A DNA stretch of 64,000 bases from Cercis canadensis. Its lineage: Eukaryota; Streptophyta; Magnoliopsida; Fabales; Fabaceae. The first letter of the stretch is position 1, and the number at the start of each line of letters is the position of its first letter. The notes below the pieces were generated by a model, which saw only the letters and a list, made by a program, of their open reading frames with translations, was not told the DNA's origin and made no database searches. The translations under genes were made by a program, and so were the position numbers. Positions 9,091 through 22,006 of this stretch are shown here, in pieces. The stretch covers positions 2,172,440 to 2,236,439 of the forward strand of contig QAOA01003028.1 in NCBI GenBank assembly GCA_003255065.1. The letters run 5' to 3'.

Positions 9091-10577
9091 GACTTTTTTT
9101 ATTTTCTACGGACCGAACCTCTCATCTCTTCAGAAGTGATGACAATCAGGCCAAAAGAGACGTTCATTTATTATAGTAATGTAAGTTGCGCCATGATGTA
9201 AGCAAGTTTTTTTTTTTTTTTTTAATTGAAAAGCATTGTGTTTGTGTATAACATTATTTCATTATCTCCAAATCCTTAACATTTTCTTCGATCTCAAAGG
9301 AACGTAGTCAGCAGGGAGAATATGAGAAAGTACAAAGTGAAAATAATTTAATATTAGAGTGGGGACATGGACCTCACGTGGTATGCCAGAGGTAAATTGA
9401 CATAAAAACGTGTTTTTAATTCAAAATAATTTGAGGACGAAGCGTTCACGTTCATACAAATATATAATGAGCAATTTTTGTCGTTACTTGTTGGAAGTGG
9501 GAATCGAGGATAAGCTAGACCCATTCATCACAATCACAACTCTGAGTCTGAAGAGTTAAGAGGCATGACGGTGAGAACACAGACAGAGCCACCGCTGACC
9601 GCTTCATCCACAGACATATCAGTGCCATCTGGCTTATTAGAATAGCGAAACTTTTATAATAATTTTAAGGAGATTTTTAAAATTTTTTTTGATAAAAAAG
9701 TGATATATTATATCATAAAAAATAATTTATGTGTAAANTGTAAAAAATAATTTATGTATGAATAATATGTGTAATTCAATGCCTTTACTCATACGATATC
9801 GTTTCACCACTTGAATTATGTTCAAATGACAATTAATTACATACATCTTGATCAAAATTAGTAATCAACTAAGAATTTCGATAAAATATGCTAACGGACG
9901 AGCTTTTTAGTTTAGGATTATATTTCTGTTTTCCTGTCTAGGCAGCTATTTCCTAATGTAAATGCTTTTTTTTTTTTAAAAAAAAATTTATTTTGTTTCT
10001 GTTTGATCTTGTAAATCTCTTCTCAGGATTGTGTTGGTATTCAAGGAAGCACGTATTTATAAAGCTCATGTGCTTAGGTCTGTTATAACTTATAAGAGAG
10101 AATCGCACTTGAAATGCATAGTCAACGAAACTATAAAATGACAACGAGATCTTGTAGAATGAATCAAAAACTTTATTTTACACAAATAATTCTGCTAATA
10201 TGATTTTTACTTTATAATAGATAACTAAGAATTGTACTCGCAGATTATTAATGGCAGGTAGCTACACCCCACTTATTTTGAATAAATGAATTCTGACTTT
10301 TTTCAGTCTGACGTGTTCGCCACGTAAAGTCGTAAAGTAGATAACCCAAATTTCACCCAAAAAAATCTAGTTTCAACGCTTAAAGTCTTGCTATTAAACG
10401 AAGTATAAAATAGTACATAATAATAATTTCAACCATCACTAAAGTAATTAACCGTTGTTACCATAATCATACAATGAATTTACATTATGAATTGCTGATT
10501 TCATGGTGCTTTCTCTCAACCCTACTAATTCACCTTCATTCTCCAACTTATGGCCTCTGATATTAAGTCCATCTGGC
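9091..10577. other. Intergenic region with an assembly N
   Basis: No gene is recognised. A single N at 9737 separates two short near-copies of an AT-rich sequence containing TAAAAAATAATTTATGT, like the larger N-flanked duplications elsewhere in the window. The last ~130 bp before 10578 is probably the PAC2 3' UTR. Confidence 0.5.
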
Positions 10578-13417
10578 CTAGAAGATGGATATATCTGGGG
10601 GTGGCCCATAAACAGTCCTCCAAGAGAGCGGAATGACCCATTTACCACCGTCAACTCCTGTACAAGCAACTACCGAAAAACTACTGATTAGTGATTACTG
10701 ATGATATTTTTATGATTTTCTATACTGCTTGGCACTTGCAAGCATGTTTATTCACTAGTTAACAGAGCCATTAACACATTAAAGAGGAAAATTCAATTAC
10801 ATGATTTGTACATGTGACTGAGAGATACCAGAATGAGATCGTAAAATAGGTTAAGAAATTGAAGTTATCAATCAGATCAGTTTTCCGACAGAAATAGAAG
10901 AGTTTTCTCGGCCAGAAAATGGTTCAGAGAGCTAATCAGAGCCTCAACTGCGAACAAGGGCCTAAAAGTATTAATTTCCAGAATCCACGTTCAAGTTAAA
11001 AGCTAGCTTGAAAAGAATATCCAGTAATTTTTGGGGAAGAATTGGGAAAATATGATTTCCATAAAAAGATAAACTTAATTCTTATGCCATAATAAGCAAT
11101 ATAGAAGTTCTTTTTTTTTTTTTTTTTTTTTTTTTNTTTTTTTTTTTTTTTTTCTTTTACCTGAAAAGATCTATGATGTTAACATGATTTTGGGAGGGAT
11201 AATCATTAAGTCATGAGCACCGAGAGGGAATTTATCTAACCAAAGAACTTGCTTATTTAGAAAATTCACAGATGATAGATCACTTTTAATAAAATAGAGC
11301 TCACCATGAAAATTACTGGCACCCAGCTTTAGAAGTTTGCATGCTGCCTCAGCCAATTGAAAAGCATCAGATATGTTGTCTCCTTCTGAGCAGTAACATA
11401 ACAAGCAGGTAACCTTCAAACCTTTGGCCTGACACATTAAACCAAAACCTTTAGGATAATCAGTTCCTTATGGGTCAGAATACTCTTACTCTGCAGTAGA
11501 AACAATTTTTTTTTTCTTCATTGAGAAGAGTAACAATACACAATAAATACCTTGAGAAAAGAAAAAAGTGCAGCAAAAGGCAAACTAGCATAATAATTTT
11601 CTTCTTCAAGTTCATCTTCCGACGGCAAGATATCTTCCCGAGTTGCAGTTCCTTCAGCTAAATCGCTAAGATATTTCCAATGCTTCTGAGAAGGGTTGTA
11701 TTCGTGAAGTTTTTTCCACCCATGTTGTTCACAGTTTCCATCTGTACCATCATTATTGGTGTTTGACAGGTAATATATCTGCAAACCACTAATATGATAA
11801 CCGACATATAAATGAGGCATGAAAATTATCCCAGTGCAATTGCCAAAAATAGATCAAGCTAGAATGGCTGAACTGAATGGAGGAACAATTGCAACATAAC
11901 ATTTTAAAACACAAATATTGCTTAGTACCTTGACATATCAATATTTTGCCATTTCCCAAATTCTAAGCTAGAGAGAAGGACAATGTGCTTCTTTCCATTA
12001 GTAACAGCAAAATCAACCAAGTTCTTTGCAAACTCAACCGTCATACCCTGTAAAAATGACCACGTAATACTTGAAGATTTCCCCTCCAGATTCCAATGAA
12101 TGGTATCAGTGCAAGTATCAAATTAAATATACACCATCGAGCATGGAACTATCATCAAGGAGGAAAATAGTGTAAACATATCAAGAAAACTAAAAGGCTG
12201 TCAAATAAAGAATAATGTGATTTAATCCATCAGAGCTACTAATCAAATGCACACAATCCTAGATTAGCATTAATATTAAGAGACAACTGTACATAATGAT
12301 GCACTGCCTTTGACAAATTTGGATTAGTAAAGATCATGATATCGACAGAGGATATGAAGAATAACACTAGCAGGTGAATGAATCCATGTAATAGCAAATC
12401 TAAAATAATCCCACAAGGTCATGATATTCATCATGTCAGCAGAAGCATTCAAATGTACACACTTGAAAGACATAGATAAATACACTATAGCTAATGCATG
12501 TCCCTTGGTACACACCTTGCTTATTAAGACTGTTACAAGGTCAAGGAGGTTTACCCACTTGCCCTCTGCTTATCCAAATCCGCAATCTACTATTAACTAC
12601 TTAGTCTGTATCTAAAGTCTGAATATCTAACCTCCTTTGATAAATCGTTTATTCATTTGTCAGCAAGGATCAAAACAAAGTCAGGCAAGTCATGTATGAT
12701 TCAAGAAAGTGAGCCTCCCAATAAAAAGCATTTGAAAAACTCAAACATTAGAAAATGATGCCTTAGATAATACCTTAACAACTGGGGATCGTTGTTGGAC
12801 AATAGTAAGTGCATTTGAAGGGGAGTCATACGCTGCAAACCCAGAAAAATGTGATAAGAAAGAATTAACCACTTCAAGTGCTGAACTAGTATACTATTAA
12901 CACTGAGTGTACTTAATGCACGAGTGAAAAACCAAAGAACCAGCAAGGAAGCACCTTCAAGAGGAAGAGCCAGCTCGCCATGAGGAACAGGTCCATATGC
13001 ATCATTGCCAACACAGGGAAGAACATACGGATCATCCAAATATCCAACTCTCTCTACTCTCATTGATGAAACCAAAAGGTCTACTGCTAGCTGCCCCACG
13101 TTTCCGATTGACAGTGCAGGCTAAATACAGAACTCCAAAAAAAAAAAAAAATTTACGAAAGGAAGCTACTCCCTAAATTTAGCCTACAGTAAATTAAAAT
13201 TTCAATCGCTATCGGTATCAAATAAATCTAAACCATCATTCAACTTCCATGGTTTAAACATACATTAAAATCTTTATGACATTGCAATAATAAAGATAGA
13301 TAAATCAATTGGAAAATAGATAAAAGAATCGGCGAAACCCTAGAAAATCGCACGAACCAAAATCAAAGTAGAGCATTCTTCATGAAGCTGCTTTCCTTCT
13401 TCGGGAACGAATTCCAT
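10578..13417 (-). CDS. PBAC2: Proteasome assembly chaperone 2 (PAC2/Clast3-like)
   Basis: PAC2 pairs with PAC1 to template assembly of the 20S proteasome alpha ring in cytosol and nucleus. Seven coding exons close in phase: 13358-13417, 12955-13120, 12774-12832, 11929-12047, 11551-11788, 11305-11428, 10578-10657, giving 846 nt (281 aa), the usual size for the family. The start MEFVPEEGKQLHEEC and the blocks GNVGQLAVDLLV, VGYLDDPYVLPCVGNDAYGP, KVTCLLCYCSEGDNI and the C-terminal WRTVYGPPPDISIF match the plant Clast3-related family as I remember it. Exon 5 uses an AG inside CATATTAG|TGG; a slightly downstream TTTGCAG would break the frame. Intron 6 contains a ~40-bp T-run with an N (11136). The first exon holds only 20 codons. 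Confidence 0.93.
11110..11153. repeat. Poly-T tract with an assembly N, in PAC2 intron 6
   Basis: A run of about 40 T interrupted by a single N at 11136. Its true length is uncertain. It lies between PAC2 exons 6 and 7 and does not affect coding. Confidence 0.9.
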
Positions 13418-13725
13418 TTCAGATTCTACGGATACTGAAATCTGTTACTTTCTTGTTGCTGAGGTTAAGCCTTTGTTTGTGTTGCTGCGAGTGCGCGGTT
13501 GTTCAACTTAGAAGAAGATCCAGTAATGTTGGTTTTTTTTTTTTTTTTTTTAATAATTTTTATCATTATTTTGTATTTTATTGAGGATAATGGGCTAATT
13601 ATTTGGGCCATAAGGATAACGGGCTAAAGTAACAGGCTATGATGACTTTTATGATGGGCTACAGTTATTAGGAGATAGCCCATTTACTACCAGACTCCAA
13701 TTGATAGCCCATTCTCGTTTGGCCA
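13418..13725. other. PAC2 upstream region
   Basis: The region upstream of the PAC2 ATG holds a T-run and several GGGCTA/AGCCCA motifs (13590-13720) resembling site-II-type elements common in promoters of housekeeping genes. No other gene is seen. Confidence 0.4.
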
Positions 13726-13741
13726 GGACCAAAGTAATACT

Positions 13742-13922
13742 TTTTTTAGTTTCCCAAGGTATCTTCAGGTATTGTCTAGAACTAATCATTAGAAGTACAG
13801 TCGGGTACTATTAAAGCGGGAACCTCTCCCAAGAAAGTTTGCTGCATTCACAATGGCTCAAACTGGAGACCACTTGCTTAAGCGACCAGAGCCCTTTCCA
13901 CTTAGGCCAACCTTCGTTGGTT
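13742..13922 (-). mobile_element. tRNA-derived SINE with 16-bp target-site duplications
   Basis: The body is flanked by perfect direct repeats GGACCAAAGTAATACT at 13726-13741 and 13923-13938. Read on the minus strand it starts CAACCAACGAAGGTTGGCC, has an A-box-like TGGCCTAAGTGG (13898-13909) and a B-box-like CAGTTTGAGCC (13855-13865) at tRNA-like spacing, and ends in an A-run (T-run at 13742-13748). This is the full anatomy of a plant SINE of about 180 bp copied by LINE machinery. It has no coding capacity. Confidence 0.88.
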
Positions 13923-13938
13923 GGACCAAAGTAATACT

Positions 13939-15300
13939 GGATTCACTTGGAAAAAAAAAATAATATTGGATTTTTTTTTTGGTCGTGTAAATGTTGTGAC
14001 TCATCATGTTGCTATTCTCTTGTCTCTTCCCAAATTGGGTGCCTTTATCACAGTTTTGCATAAGTCAACTTTTAAAATGTTGTTTAAATTTTTTTTTTAA
14101 ATATTACCAAAGTATTAAGATCAAAATTTTGTTTCTTAAAAAAAAAAATCAAAAATTTTGAAACATGACTACATTAAGAATGTTTTTTTTGGATTGATAT
14201 ATAAGCACTTGTAACTTTTATAAAATTAAAATATGTGTTGCCGTGCATCATTAGTGCTACTAAAGAAAAGCTAAAATTGGGTTTTAAAATCTGCATGTTT
14301 TTCTAAAAATATTTTTATAATCCAAAAGTTGAAATAAAGTGTTTATAAAAAATGAAAATAAATTTTTGTTCCTGAAAAATTTTCTTCTTCAAGTTTTTCT
14401 TTCGATTATGTTCTTCCCTTCTCACCCTCTCATATCTGCTGTTTTCCCTTCTTAATTAATGTTGATTCATTTTATTGAAAAAATCAATCTTTCAAATCGA
14501 TTTTCTGGTATAAGGATTAAAATTATTCCTATATTTTTGTGAGCCAAAAGTTATATTTGGATCACCAAAATTAGCTTATATAATATATATACATCCAATC
14601 TTGATAGTTGCGGTCTGATACCGGCTTCAACTTCAATACGTTTGCTATATTTTTCAACCCATTACGCAAACTACAATTTGCAGTGTTTATGATAGCTCTA
14701 GAATTTGCAATTATTGGCTCTCATAACAAACATTATCCTCATTAGAACCTCATCTACAATGGTTCTGTTCAGGCACCTGACACGTACACTAGAATTGGTT
14801 GAATTAATGTCAACTCCTCCCCATAATCACTTCAAACACCTGTCCAGCAATAATACTATTCCACATGATCCCAGAAACAAATCAACCAAGTTAATCCTAA
14901 GTATTATGGCTAAACAGGGAACAAATGGCTTCAAATTAAGCTATTTATAATTTTTCTTAATTTTTTCTCGGGAAATTTTTTTAAAAAAAATAATAAAAAG
15001 CTATGAAGATCAATCCCCATTCTATGATTGATGGAGATATTTTGTTTGTGGAGAGGAAGACTGGGCTAGCTTGGAGACTGCTTGTCTGCTGATCTTACCT
15101 GTTTGATAGCCTAAGTTATGGTGTAAGGGCTATATGTATAGTGCAGAAGCTAGCCATGTGTACAGCACTAACAGTGGCTACCATGCATGTTCCCTTTTAG
15201 GTGCTCCATTATTGCAGCATTATGATCCTTGGCCAAAAAACAAATGCAACAACATGGTCCAAAACAACAGTAGAAGAAAGCCATGTGTACAGCACTAGAA
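13939..15300. other. Intergenic, no gene seen
   Basis: AT-rich DNA with no recognisable protein or RNA gene. The short sequence AGCCATGTGTACAGCACTA occurs twice (near 15152 and 15280), the second copy just before the dispersed repeat at 15301. Confidence 0.5.
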
Positions 15301-15799
15301 TCATCATTTGCTATCTAGAAATGGAAGTTCTAGAGCTGCTGCCCACTCTCATCTTTTTCCCATAATTGGTTCAATTTCAATAATAGAACCAATCACATTT
15401 GGACCTACCTTAAAGGGAGTTTTGTCAACTAGGGGAATATTGAATGAACACCAACAGTTTAGCTGCAATTTGACTTCAGCATTAAGTGATAACAATATCA
15501 AGTGGACATTCTCACATATTCTGTAGCTGCATGCATGGTACAAACAAGTACCGTCTTTTCTCTAATGCCCCTGGCTACTCTTCACAAAGCAAAGTGAGGC
15601 TATGAACCATACACATATATCAAGAGGGAAACAAAATGAGATCTTAGTTACTTAGAGGCTTTGATATACCAAAATGATTCAGAACCTGTGTTGACTTGCT
15701 CATGACCACTTTTCAGAGATATCTTCCACTAGTGGGAGCAGGGTAGAGGGCATTTGGCATGTTCACTAAAATTTCTATCATTTTGAATCTTGAATTGTT
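15301..15799. repeat. Dispersed ~0.5-kb duplicated segment, copy 2
   Basis: Same-orientation match to 1241-1733. It differs by substitutions and a few small indels (for example ACACATATATCAAGAGG here against AATAAAGAGGAGG). Unlike copy 1 it is not followed by CYP74 sequence, so the repeat unit is independent of the CYP74 fragment. Confidence 0.7.
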
Positions 15800-18700
15800 A
15801 TGGCAAGGGATGCTAGACCAGTGCCACATAAATGTATAGTCCACACAAGCATAATTTTCCAATCATTCAAGTGTATTGAAGCTATCATAGGCATTTAAAC
15901 AGTGCATTAACGGATATGATATCTTTTCTAAGACTCAAATAAAGTAGACATCTTCAAGTTCAAAAAGCCTTAGTTGATCCTCTTGTCATTAGAACAACAA
16001 CCTGCAATTGATATCTCTCTCTTACTGTCTTCTATGATTGCTAATATCAAGTACATTGAATGAGGACAAGGCAGTAGTAAAAGGCAAATAATTAATGATC
16101 CTAATTACCACATCTTATTTCAGTTTTTGAGAAATAAATCTACTATCCAAAAACTATTATAATTTAAATTTGAAGAAATTAACTTGATTATAGGTCAAAT
16201 CCAAATTAAAAGTCCATGTCGATCAAAAGAAAGTGTAGTGCTGCAAAATAGCCATTCTGCTCACGTAACTATGATTATTAATTATATCAGATAATAAGGA
16301 TTATTAAATGATCTGTCACTGTGTTTGATGATAATCAGACAAAGTTAAAGAATAACATTGACTCTCACATCGTAAATTTATCTAAATACAGTTTCGTAGG
16401 AGCTGTGACACCTGCCCTAATCATAATATATAACAATAATCTGATTCATTAAACAATTCAAAAATTTATTTGTTTAAGTTATCTAGCCATACCAATATAT
16501 GTTAGATTGCCACTAAAGTATATCACTTAAGAATTATGTTTGGCATTAGGATAACGTGTTTGATGATAAGCAGACAAAAGCCGCAAATTAAAGTGAAGAC
16601 TTCAGAATGTCATTAATTTTTTTTAAACAGAAACCTCTAGTCTTAGAATAATTCATTTATCCTTTATTAATTAAATTTGATGAAGTTCTGGGAAAAACGC
16701 AACAGCTCGTGTCCCTAAACATGTTGAATAGGTAGCAGTTGGATGCAACTATGAACTATTGGCGACTCTACATTTTGTGCCAATTGTCTAAGACAAATTT
16801 GTAGCCGCTGATGACTGTACCATTTATAGTGTAACCTCCTTTAGGTGTGATTTTGACTAGGTGTAGCCCTCATATTTGACACATGTGTTTATAAATCATA
16901 CAAGAACCAAAATTTTTTACCCATTTATTTCACACTCTTATAATTGAAGATTGTCTTGTAGCAAAAATATGAGCCACGCGGTTGTACGTAATTGTAAGAC
17001 TGAAATAGATGGTTCATGCATGGAGCAATTGAAGAGCACACATATATAGACAAGTTCAAGAAACGCATAGGTTTATTGATTTTAGCCATGAGATTTAAAC
17101 GATACATCCCATATGCGAATTGCTTTTCACTTTGCAGCACGTGGTTAGAATTTGTATTTGTCTTCATCTTAGCCGCTCATGTTAATTAGAAACATACCCA
17201 AAAGATAACTAATGGATTTGCCCTTAGTTATGGTTGAGAATTCAAAGTTCACTGAGAGCATTGTTGATAGAAAGGAAATTGTAATTACTATAACTCTTGA
17301 ATGAGATTAGTCTTACGCCCAATTGAAAAAAGTAAGAATACTCGTGATATCAACAAAAAAATCAGTACACATGTCATGAACAAAGAAAATGTTTTAAATA
17401 CTAATTTTTAAGATATGATCAAGTTAATAAACAATGAAGGATTGTACACTCACACACAAGAAGATATAAAATGAGATGAACCTGAATGCAAGTTAAATGA
17501 TGATTTGTATTAAGAATAACCTAATCATGAATGCAATTTAATTAAATGATTTGCATTCAAGTCAAAATGTAGGTAAAAATGTTTGCTCACATATTGAAGA
17601 GAGCTGCTATGATGAGCCCCTTTTTTTTTTAAAAAAAATAAAAATTCCTGTACCTACCACCAATAAAAGTTTCTATACATTGAACTAATTATGATATGCG
17701 AAGAAAATCTATACGAATCATTAGTTCTTTTCCCACAATGCCGAATTGCCAACGGTAACTATATGTTATTTTCTTGTTTTTTCAAACCAAAAATAAACAA
17801 TAATATATCTTAGATTTTGGTGACGCACTCGATCGTATTGGTTTCTTATAAAGTCTCATTTGCATTGCTAGTAAATTTACTAATAATACTGCCACAATTT
17901 CGGGACGCAGCCAGAAAATATCCAAGCTAAGATAATATAAACTTTGGAAACGATATTTTGGGCGAAATAATTAATAGACAAAATCAAATTGTTTGAATTA
18001 TTAATCTTGCATGAAACAGGCAGGTGTCAGTACGTATAAGAAAAACAACTTGAGCCACATGCTTTAATTATATGGGTCATGATTCATTAGGTTCAGATTC
18101 CGTCATGCTTATGCATGGTGATGGTGACCTAATTGCTTGCTGTCAAAACCCCATTGGCTAGCACTAAGCTAACTTCTCATACGTGGCAAATTAGCAAATC
18201 TATTATGCTACGTATTTTGGAGGTTTCCCTCCTATGACTGAGAAAGAAAAACAATAGTAAGAGCTTAATTAGGTTATAGAAAAACAATAATTAAACCTTA
18301 ATTAGTTTGAGTTGCATCATCGACAATAGTACGAGTGTTACATGGAGAAAGAAAGAGGCGAATGTACAAAAGCGTTAACTAAGTGCTTGTTGTGGTTATT
18401 ACGACTTACGAGGGAGGTGTTTGTGACAATAACAAGGTAAAATTTATGGAGGCGTTGACACATGGTGGTCTCAAAAAAGGAAAGGACCTGAAACCGCGGG
18501 GAGTTTGGTTTGGATGGCAAGGCACTTTAAAGCGCTAAAGGTATTGGTTCAACTAACTTTATGACTTGGTTTGGCCCTATCCCTCATGTGAAAATTCAAT
18601 TAATTGTGAGAGAAACCGAACCATATAGGGTAGTAGCCAAGGAACACATTCATTCTAGTTTCTCAATACTAATTTGATGAGTAATTTCAGCTCTGCCCTC

Positions 18701-20320
18701 TACAATTTGCCTTGCAAATTTTAGTAAACACGTTGAATCTTGTCACTATTTGGAAAAAGTAATATAATTGACATTTTGTATTTTCTGCGCCACAAAACAT
18801 CATCGATGAGATAAGTGAGTTTAATTAATGATAGAACTAGGAAACCAGGACTAGACCGTGATTCATATCATCGCCAACTAGTAGCTAGGGCTAGTCCTAG
18901 AGGAACTGAAGGTAATTTCATGTATGCAAAGTTTTTACCAATATTAAGGATCATCGATCAATTTAGGTCCACTACATAATGGGTTTAAATCTCGTATCTT
19001 CCTATATCAATTTTATACTTATCCATTCCATGTCACTCAATCCTGGAGTAACCACTTTTTGATTTGGCTCAAATTATAATCTTGGCCAAACGTTTTATTT
19101 CTCATGTCGTATGTATTAATTATATTGTTAGTTTTACAAAACCATTTTCTCTACTTATATTATATATATTAAAGCTACAAAAGAAAATAATCATTAATAG
19201 ATAGCAATTAAATAGAGATATCACTCATTAACATTACATTTATAGTGCATGGTCTTATTTCAGGTTATCTGGGTAGAAGTATCAGATGATTCTCAAGTTA
19301 TAAAAAGGAAAAAAAAAAAAAGTTTTACACTATTTATGTAGATATATACATTGTCAAAATTTTTGACTAGATTTTCGAAATTACTTGATTAAATAATATT
19401 TTCACTCATAATCTTTTATGATTTCATGAATCATGATTTTAGTGTTGGTAAAAAACTTGATTTATAAGATTTTGAAATATAATGCATATATTGTGATCAG
19501 TGACATATACTGCATATATATAACTAACTATATATAAAAGTTTACCATGGTTGAGTCTTTCAGCATTCTATTTGTAATGGAGAGTAACAAGAGTAAATGC
19601 AGTGGTTGAAACAAGAGGTACCAGATTTTATAGAACAAGGGTGAGATTTATAACATTAAATATATATACGAAACAATATGAAGTTTTAAATTTTGCGTAG
19701 ATTGTGTACAGAGTTAGGTGATTCCCTTTTGAATTTGACAGAAACTTAATTGGTGAAGATGTCTATATACTTTGTCCCCTAATTCTTGAATACTAGAAAC
19801 TGTAATAAATTGTCAATGTTTCCCTTTCAGAAAGTCAACAAAAAATGAATAAGCCAAATCCAAACTGGTTTCGCTGGATTATAAACGGGTTTGGCTCTCT
19901 TGTTTTCAATTGAAAAAAGATAGAGCAATCTAATTGGAAAAGAAATTGTAAACTGCATGTGCATGACTCTATTTTGTAGAAATAAGTCGACGAGATAGTT
20001 TTATCAACCCAAAATCCATTTCACAATCCTACCGTCCAATTCCAGAATGATGATCTACGAATGACGAAATTCAGCTGAAAAGTGCTTATTTGACGAGCTA
20101 CAAGGTCAAATTTACTCAATCTCGATTACATTATTATCAACCTTCCTTGTATAGAAATTTAAAGGTCAAACATAGAATGTAAACACGTACCCCAAATGGC
20201 GTGTGAACCTGATCCAAATACGCTGCAACCCGAAAATAGAAGGAAAAAATACTAATCGTAACCAGCGCTACAGTTCCAGATTACCGGCACACCCAGTTTC
20301 CCGGTTTAAATAACTACGTC
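15800..20320. other. Gene-poor intergenic region
   Basis: About 4.5 kb without a recognisable gene. The reading frames present are short and of random composition. A 23-bp phrase close to GTGTTTGATGATAANCAGACAAA recurs near 16320 and 16556. No convincing transposon termini or tRNA were found. Confidence 0.5.
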
Positions 20321-20329
20321 TCCCACCAC

Positions 20330-20373
20330 CACGTGTCCACCATCCACTGTTGCATCCATCCATCTATTTATAG
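20330..20373 (+). promoter_or_regulatory. JGB-like core promoter: G-box and TATA box
   Basis: CACGTGTC (G-box/ABRE core, 20330-20337) is followed by TATTTATAG (20365-20373), about 115 bp upstream of the first ATG at 20489. The spacing fits a TATA promoter with a short leader. Confidence 0.6.
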
Positions 20374-20488
20374 ACTCCGCCACGAACGCCACAATCTCAA
20401 TTCAAATTCAATCATTCATCTCCTTCAACCTTAACCAACAAAACCAGATCGATTTCTATATATTCTTGTATTTGGTTTCGTTTTTTGG

Positions 20489-22006
20489 ATGACAAACGAA
20501 AAAGGAGTAAGCATGTTAGTTGAGAGAAGCAATTTACAGCGATCGCGACCAAAATTCGGAGCTCTCTTACATTCCGATCCAACGTCGCTTTACACCCGCA
20601 ACCATGAAGAAGACGATGTGTCTCAACACAGTCAAAGCAACGAATCCGCTGCCAGCACACAATACTACGGCGGCGCCGATAGCACACCCACCAGCAACAT
20701 TGCCTCCCCATACTATATGTCTCCATGGAACCCACCCCTCTCTCCCTACAACCAATCTCCATGGCTACTCTCCTCGCCTCTAAACTTCAATCCCTTCCAC
20801 TTCCAAGAAGAAAGCTTGCCTCCAAATGGCCTCATCGGGTCACTGGTACGTGAAGAGGGTCACATATATTCTTTGGCGGTTTCTGGGGATTTCTTATATA
20901 CCGGCTCCGATAGCAAAAACATTCGGGTCTGGAAGAATCTAAAAGACTACACGGGTTTCAAATCTGGTAGTGGGTTGGTTAAAGCCATAGTTATTTACGG
21001 GGACAAAATCTTCACCGGTCACCAAGATGGAAAAATCAGAGTCTGGAAGGTTTCCCCCAAAAGTCCCGGTAATCACAAACGCATCGGAAGCTTGCCCACT
21101 GTCAAGGATTACGTTAAAAGCTCAATGAACCCAAAGAACTACGTCCAAGTCCGACGACACAAAAACGCGGTGAAAATCAAGCATTTCGACGCCGTTTCGA
21201 GCTTGAGCTTGGACCAAGAGCAAGGCTTGTTATATTCAGGTTCCTGGGACAAAACGTTAAAGGTTTGGCGCATATCAGATTCCACATGCTTGGAATCTAT
21301 CAATGCCCATGACGACGCTGTTAACTCTGTGGTGGCTGCGTTCGGATGTTTCGTGTTTACGGGCTCTGCCGATGGGACGGTGAAGATGTGGAGAAGAGGA
21401 TCCGCGGGGAAAGGGAAAACCAAGCACCTGTTAGAACGGGTTCTATTGAATCAGGAAAACGCGGTAACGGCTTTGGCAGTGAACACTTCCAACACCTTTC
21501 TCTATGCCGGGTCTTCGGACGGGTTGGTGAACTTCTGGGAACTTGACCCGAAGAATAACCAGCTCTCCCACGGTGGGGTTCTGAGAGGGCATAAACTCGC
21601 GGTGCTTTGCTTGGCCGCTGCGGGGAACCTCGTCTTTAGTGGCTCCGCAGATAAGAATGTTTGCGTGTGGAAGCGGGAGGAGAGTGGAGCCCACACGTGG
21701 CTTTCGGTTCTGACGGGCCACACTGGGCCCGTTAAGTGCATTGCCGTTGAACAAGAAGATGGATCAGCAGCCGCCGCCCAAGATCAACAGAATCTTCATC
21801 GTGCTAAGGGAGATCAACGGTGGATAGTGTACACTGGTAGCTTAGACAAGGCCGTGAAGGTGTGGCGCGTGTCAGAAAACGCACCGGATTTAAGCATGAT
21901 CGAAGGGATGGCGAGTAATGGATACGCGCCCTATGATTCGTCAGTGGGGGGAGCCAGTTTTTCTCCTTCGCCTATCAACTATATACTAAGACAAGACAGG
22001 AATTAA
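20489..22006 (+). CDS. JGB: JINGUBANG-like seven-blade WD40 repeat protein
   Basis: Single-exon frame of 505 aa. The N-terminal ~115 residues are Ser/Pro-rich and low in structure, including the [12 protein letters not shown] block found in this family. Seven WD40 repeats follow, recognisable by their GS.D..IRVW-type ends ([49 protein letters not shown]), enough for a closed beta-propeller. Arabidopsis JGB is a pollen-expressed propeller that restrains germination and interacts with TCP4; that role is known for the family and not shown here. The first ATG is used, but a second in-frame ATG at 20513 (MLVERSN) is also plausible. The neighbouring gene order resembles Arabidopsis, where JGB sits beside a PetM gene. 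Confidence 0.9.
   Translation: MTNEKGVSMLVERSNLQRSRPKFGALLHSDPTSLYTRNHEEDDVSQHSQSNESAASTQYYGGADSTPTSNIASPYYMSPWNPPLSPYNQSPWLLSSPLNFNPFHFQEESLPPNGLIGSLVREEGHIYSLAVSGDFLYTGSDSKNIRVWKNLKDYTGFKSGSGLVKAIVIYGDKIFTGHQDGKIRVWKVSPKSPGNHKRIGSLPTVKDYVKSSMNPKNYVQVRRHKNAVKIKHFDAVSSLSLDQEQGLLYSGSWDKTLKVWRISDSTCLESINAHDDAVNSVVAAFGCFVFTGSADGTVKMWRRGSAGKGKTKHLLERVLLNQENAVTALAVNTSNTFLYAGSSDGLVNFWELDPKNNQLSHGGVLRGHKLAVLCLAAAGNLVFSGSADKNVCVWKREESGAHTWLSVLTGHTGPVKCIAVEQEDGSAAAAQDQQNLHRAKGDQRWIVYTGSLDKAVKVWRVSENAPDLSMIEGMASNGYAPYDSSVGGASFSPSPINYILRQDRN

Noticed and set aside
16318-16580. Direct repeat GTGTTTGATGATAANCAGACAAA as transposon ends
   Set aside because: Only ~23 bp long, with no related inner structure or target duplication.
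18060-18120. A tRNA suggested by GGTTCAGATTCC near 18090
   Set aside because: No A-box at the proper distance and no cloverleaf can be drawn.
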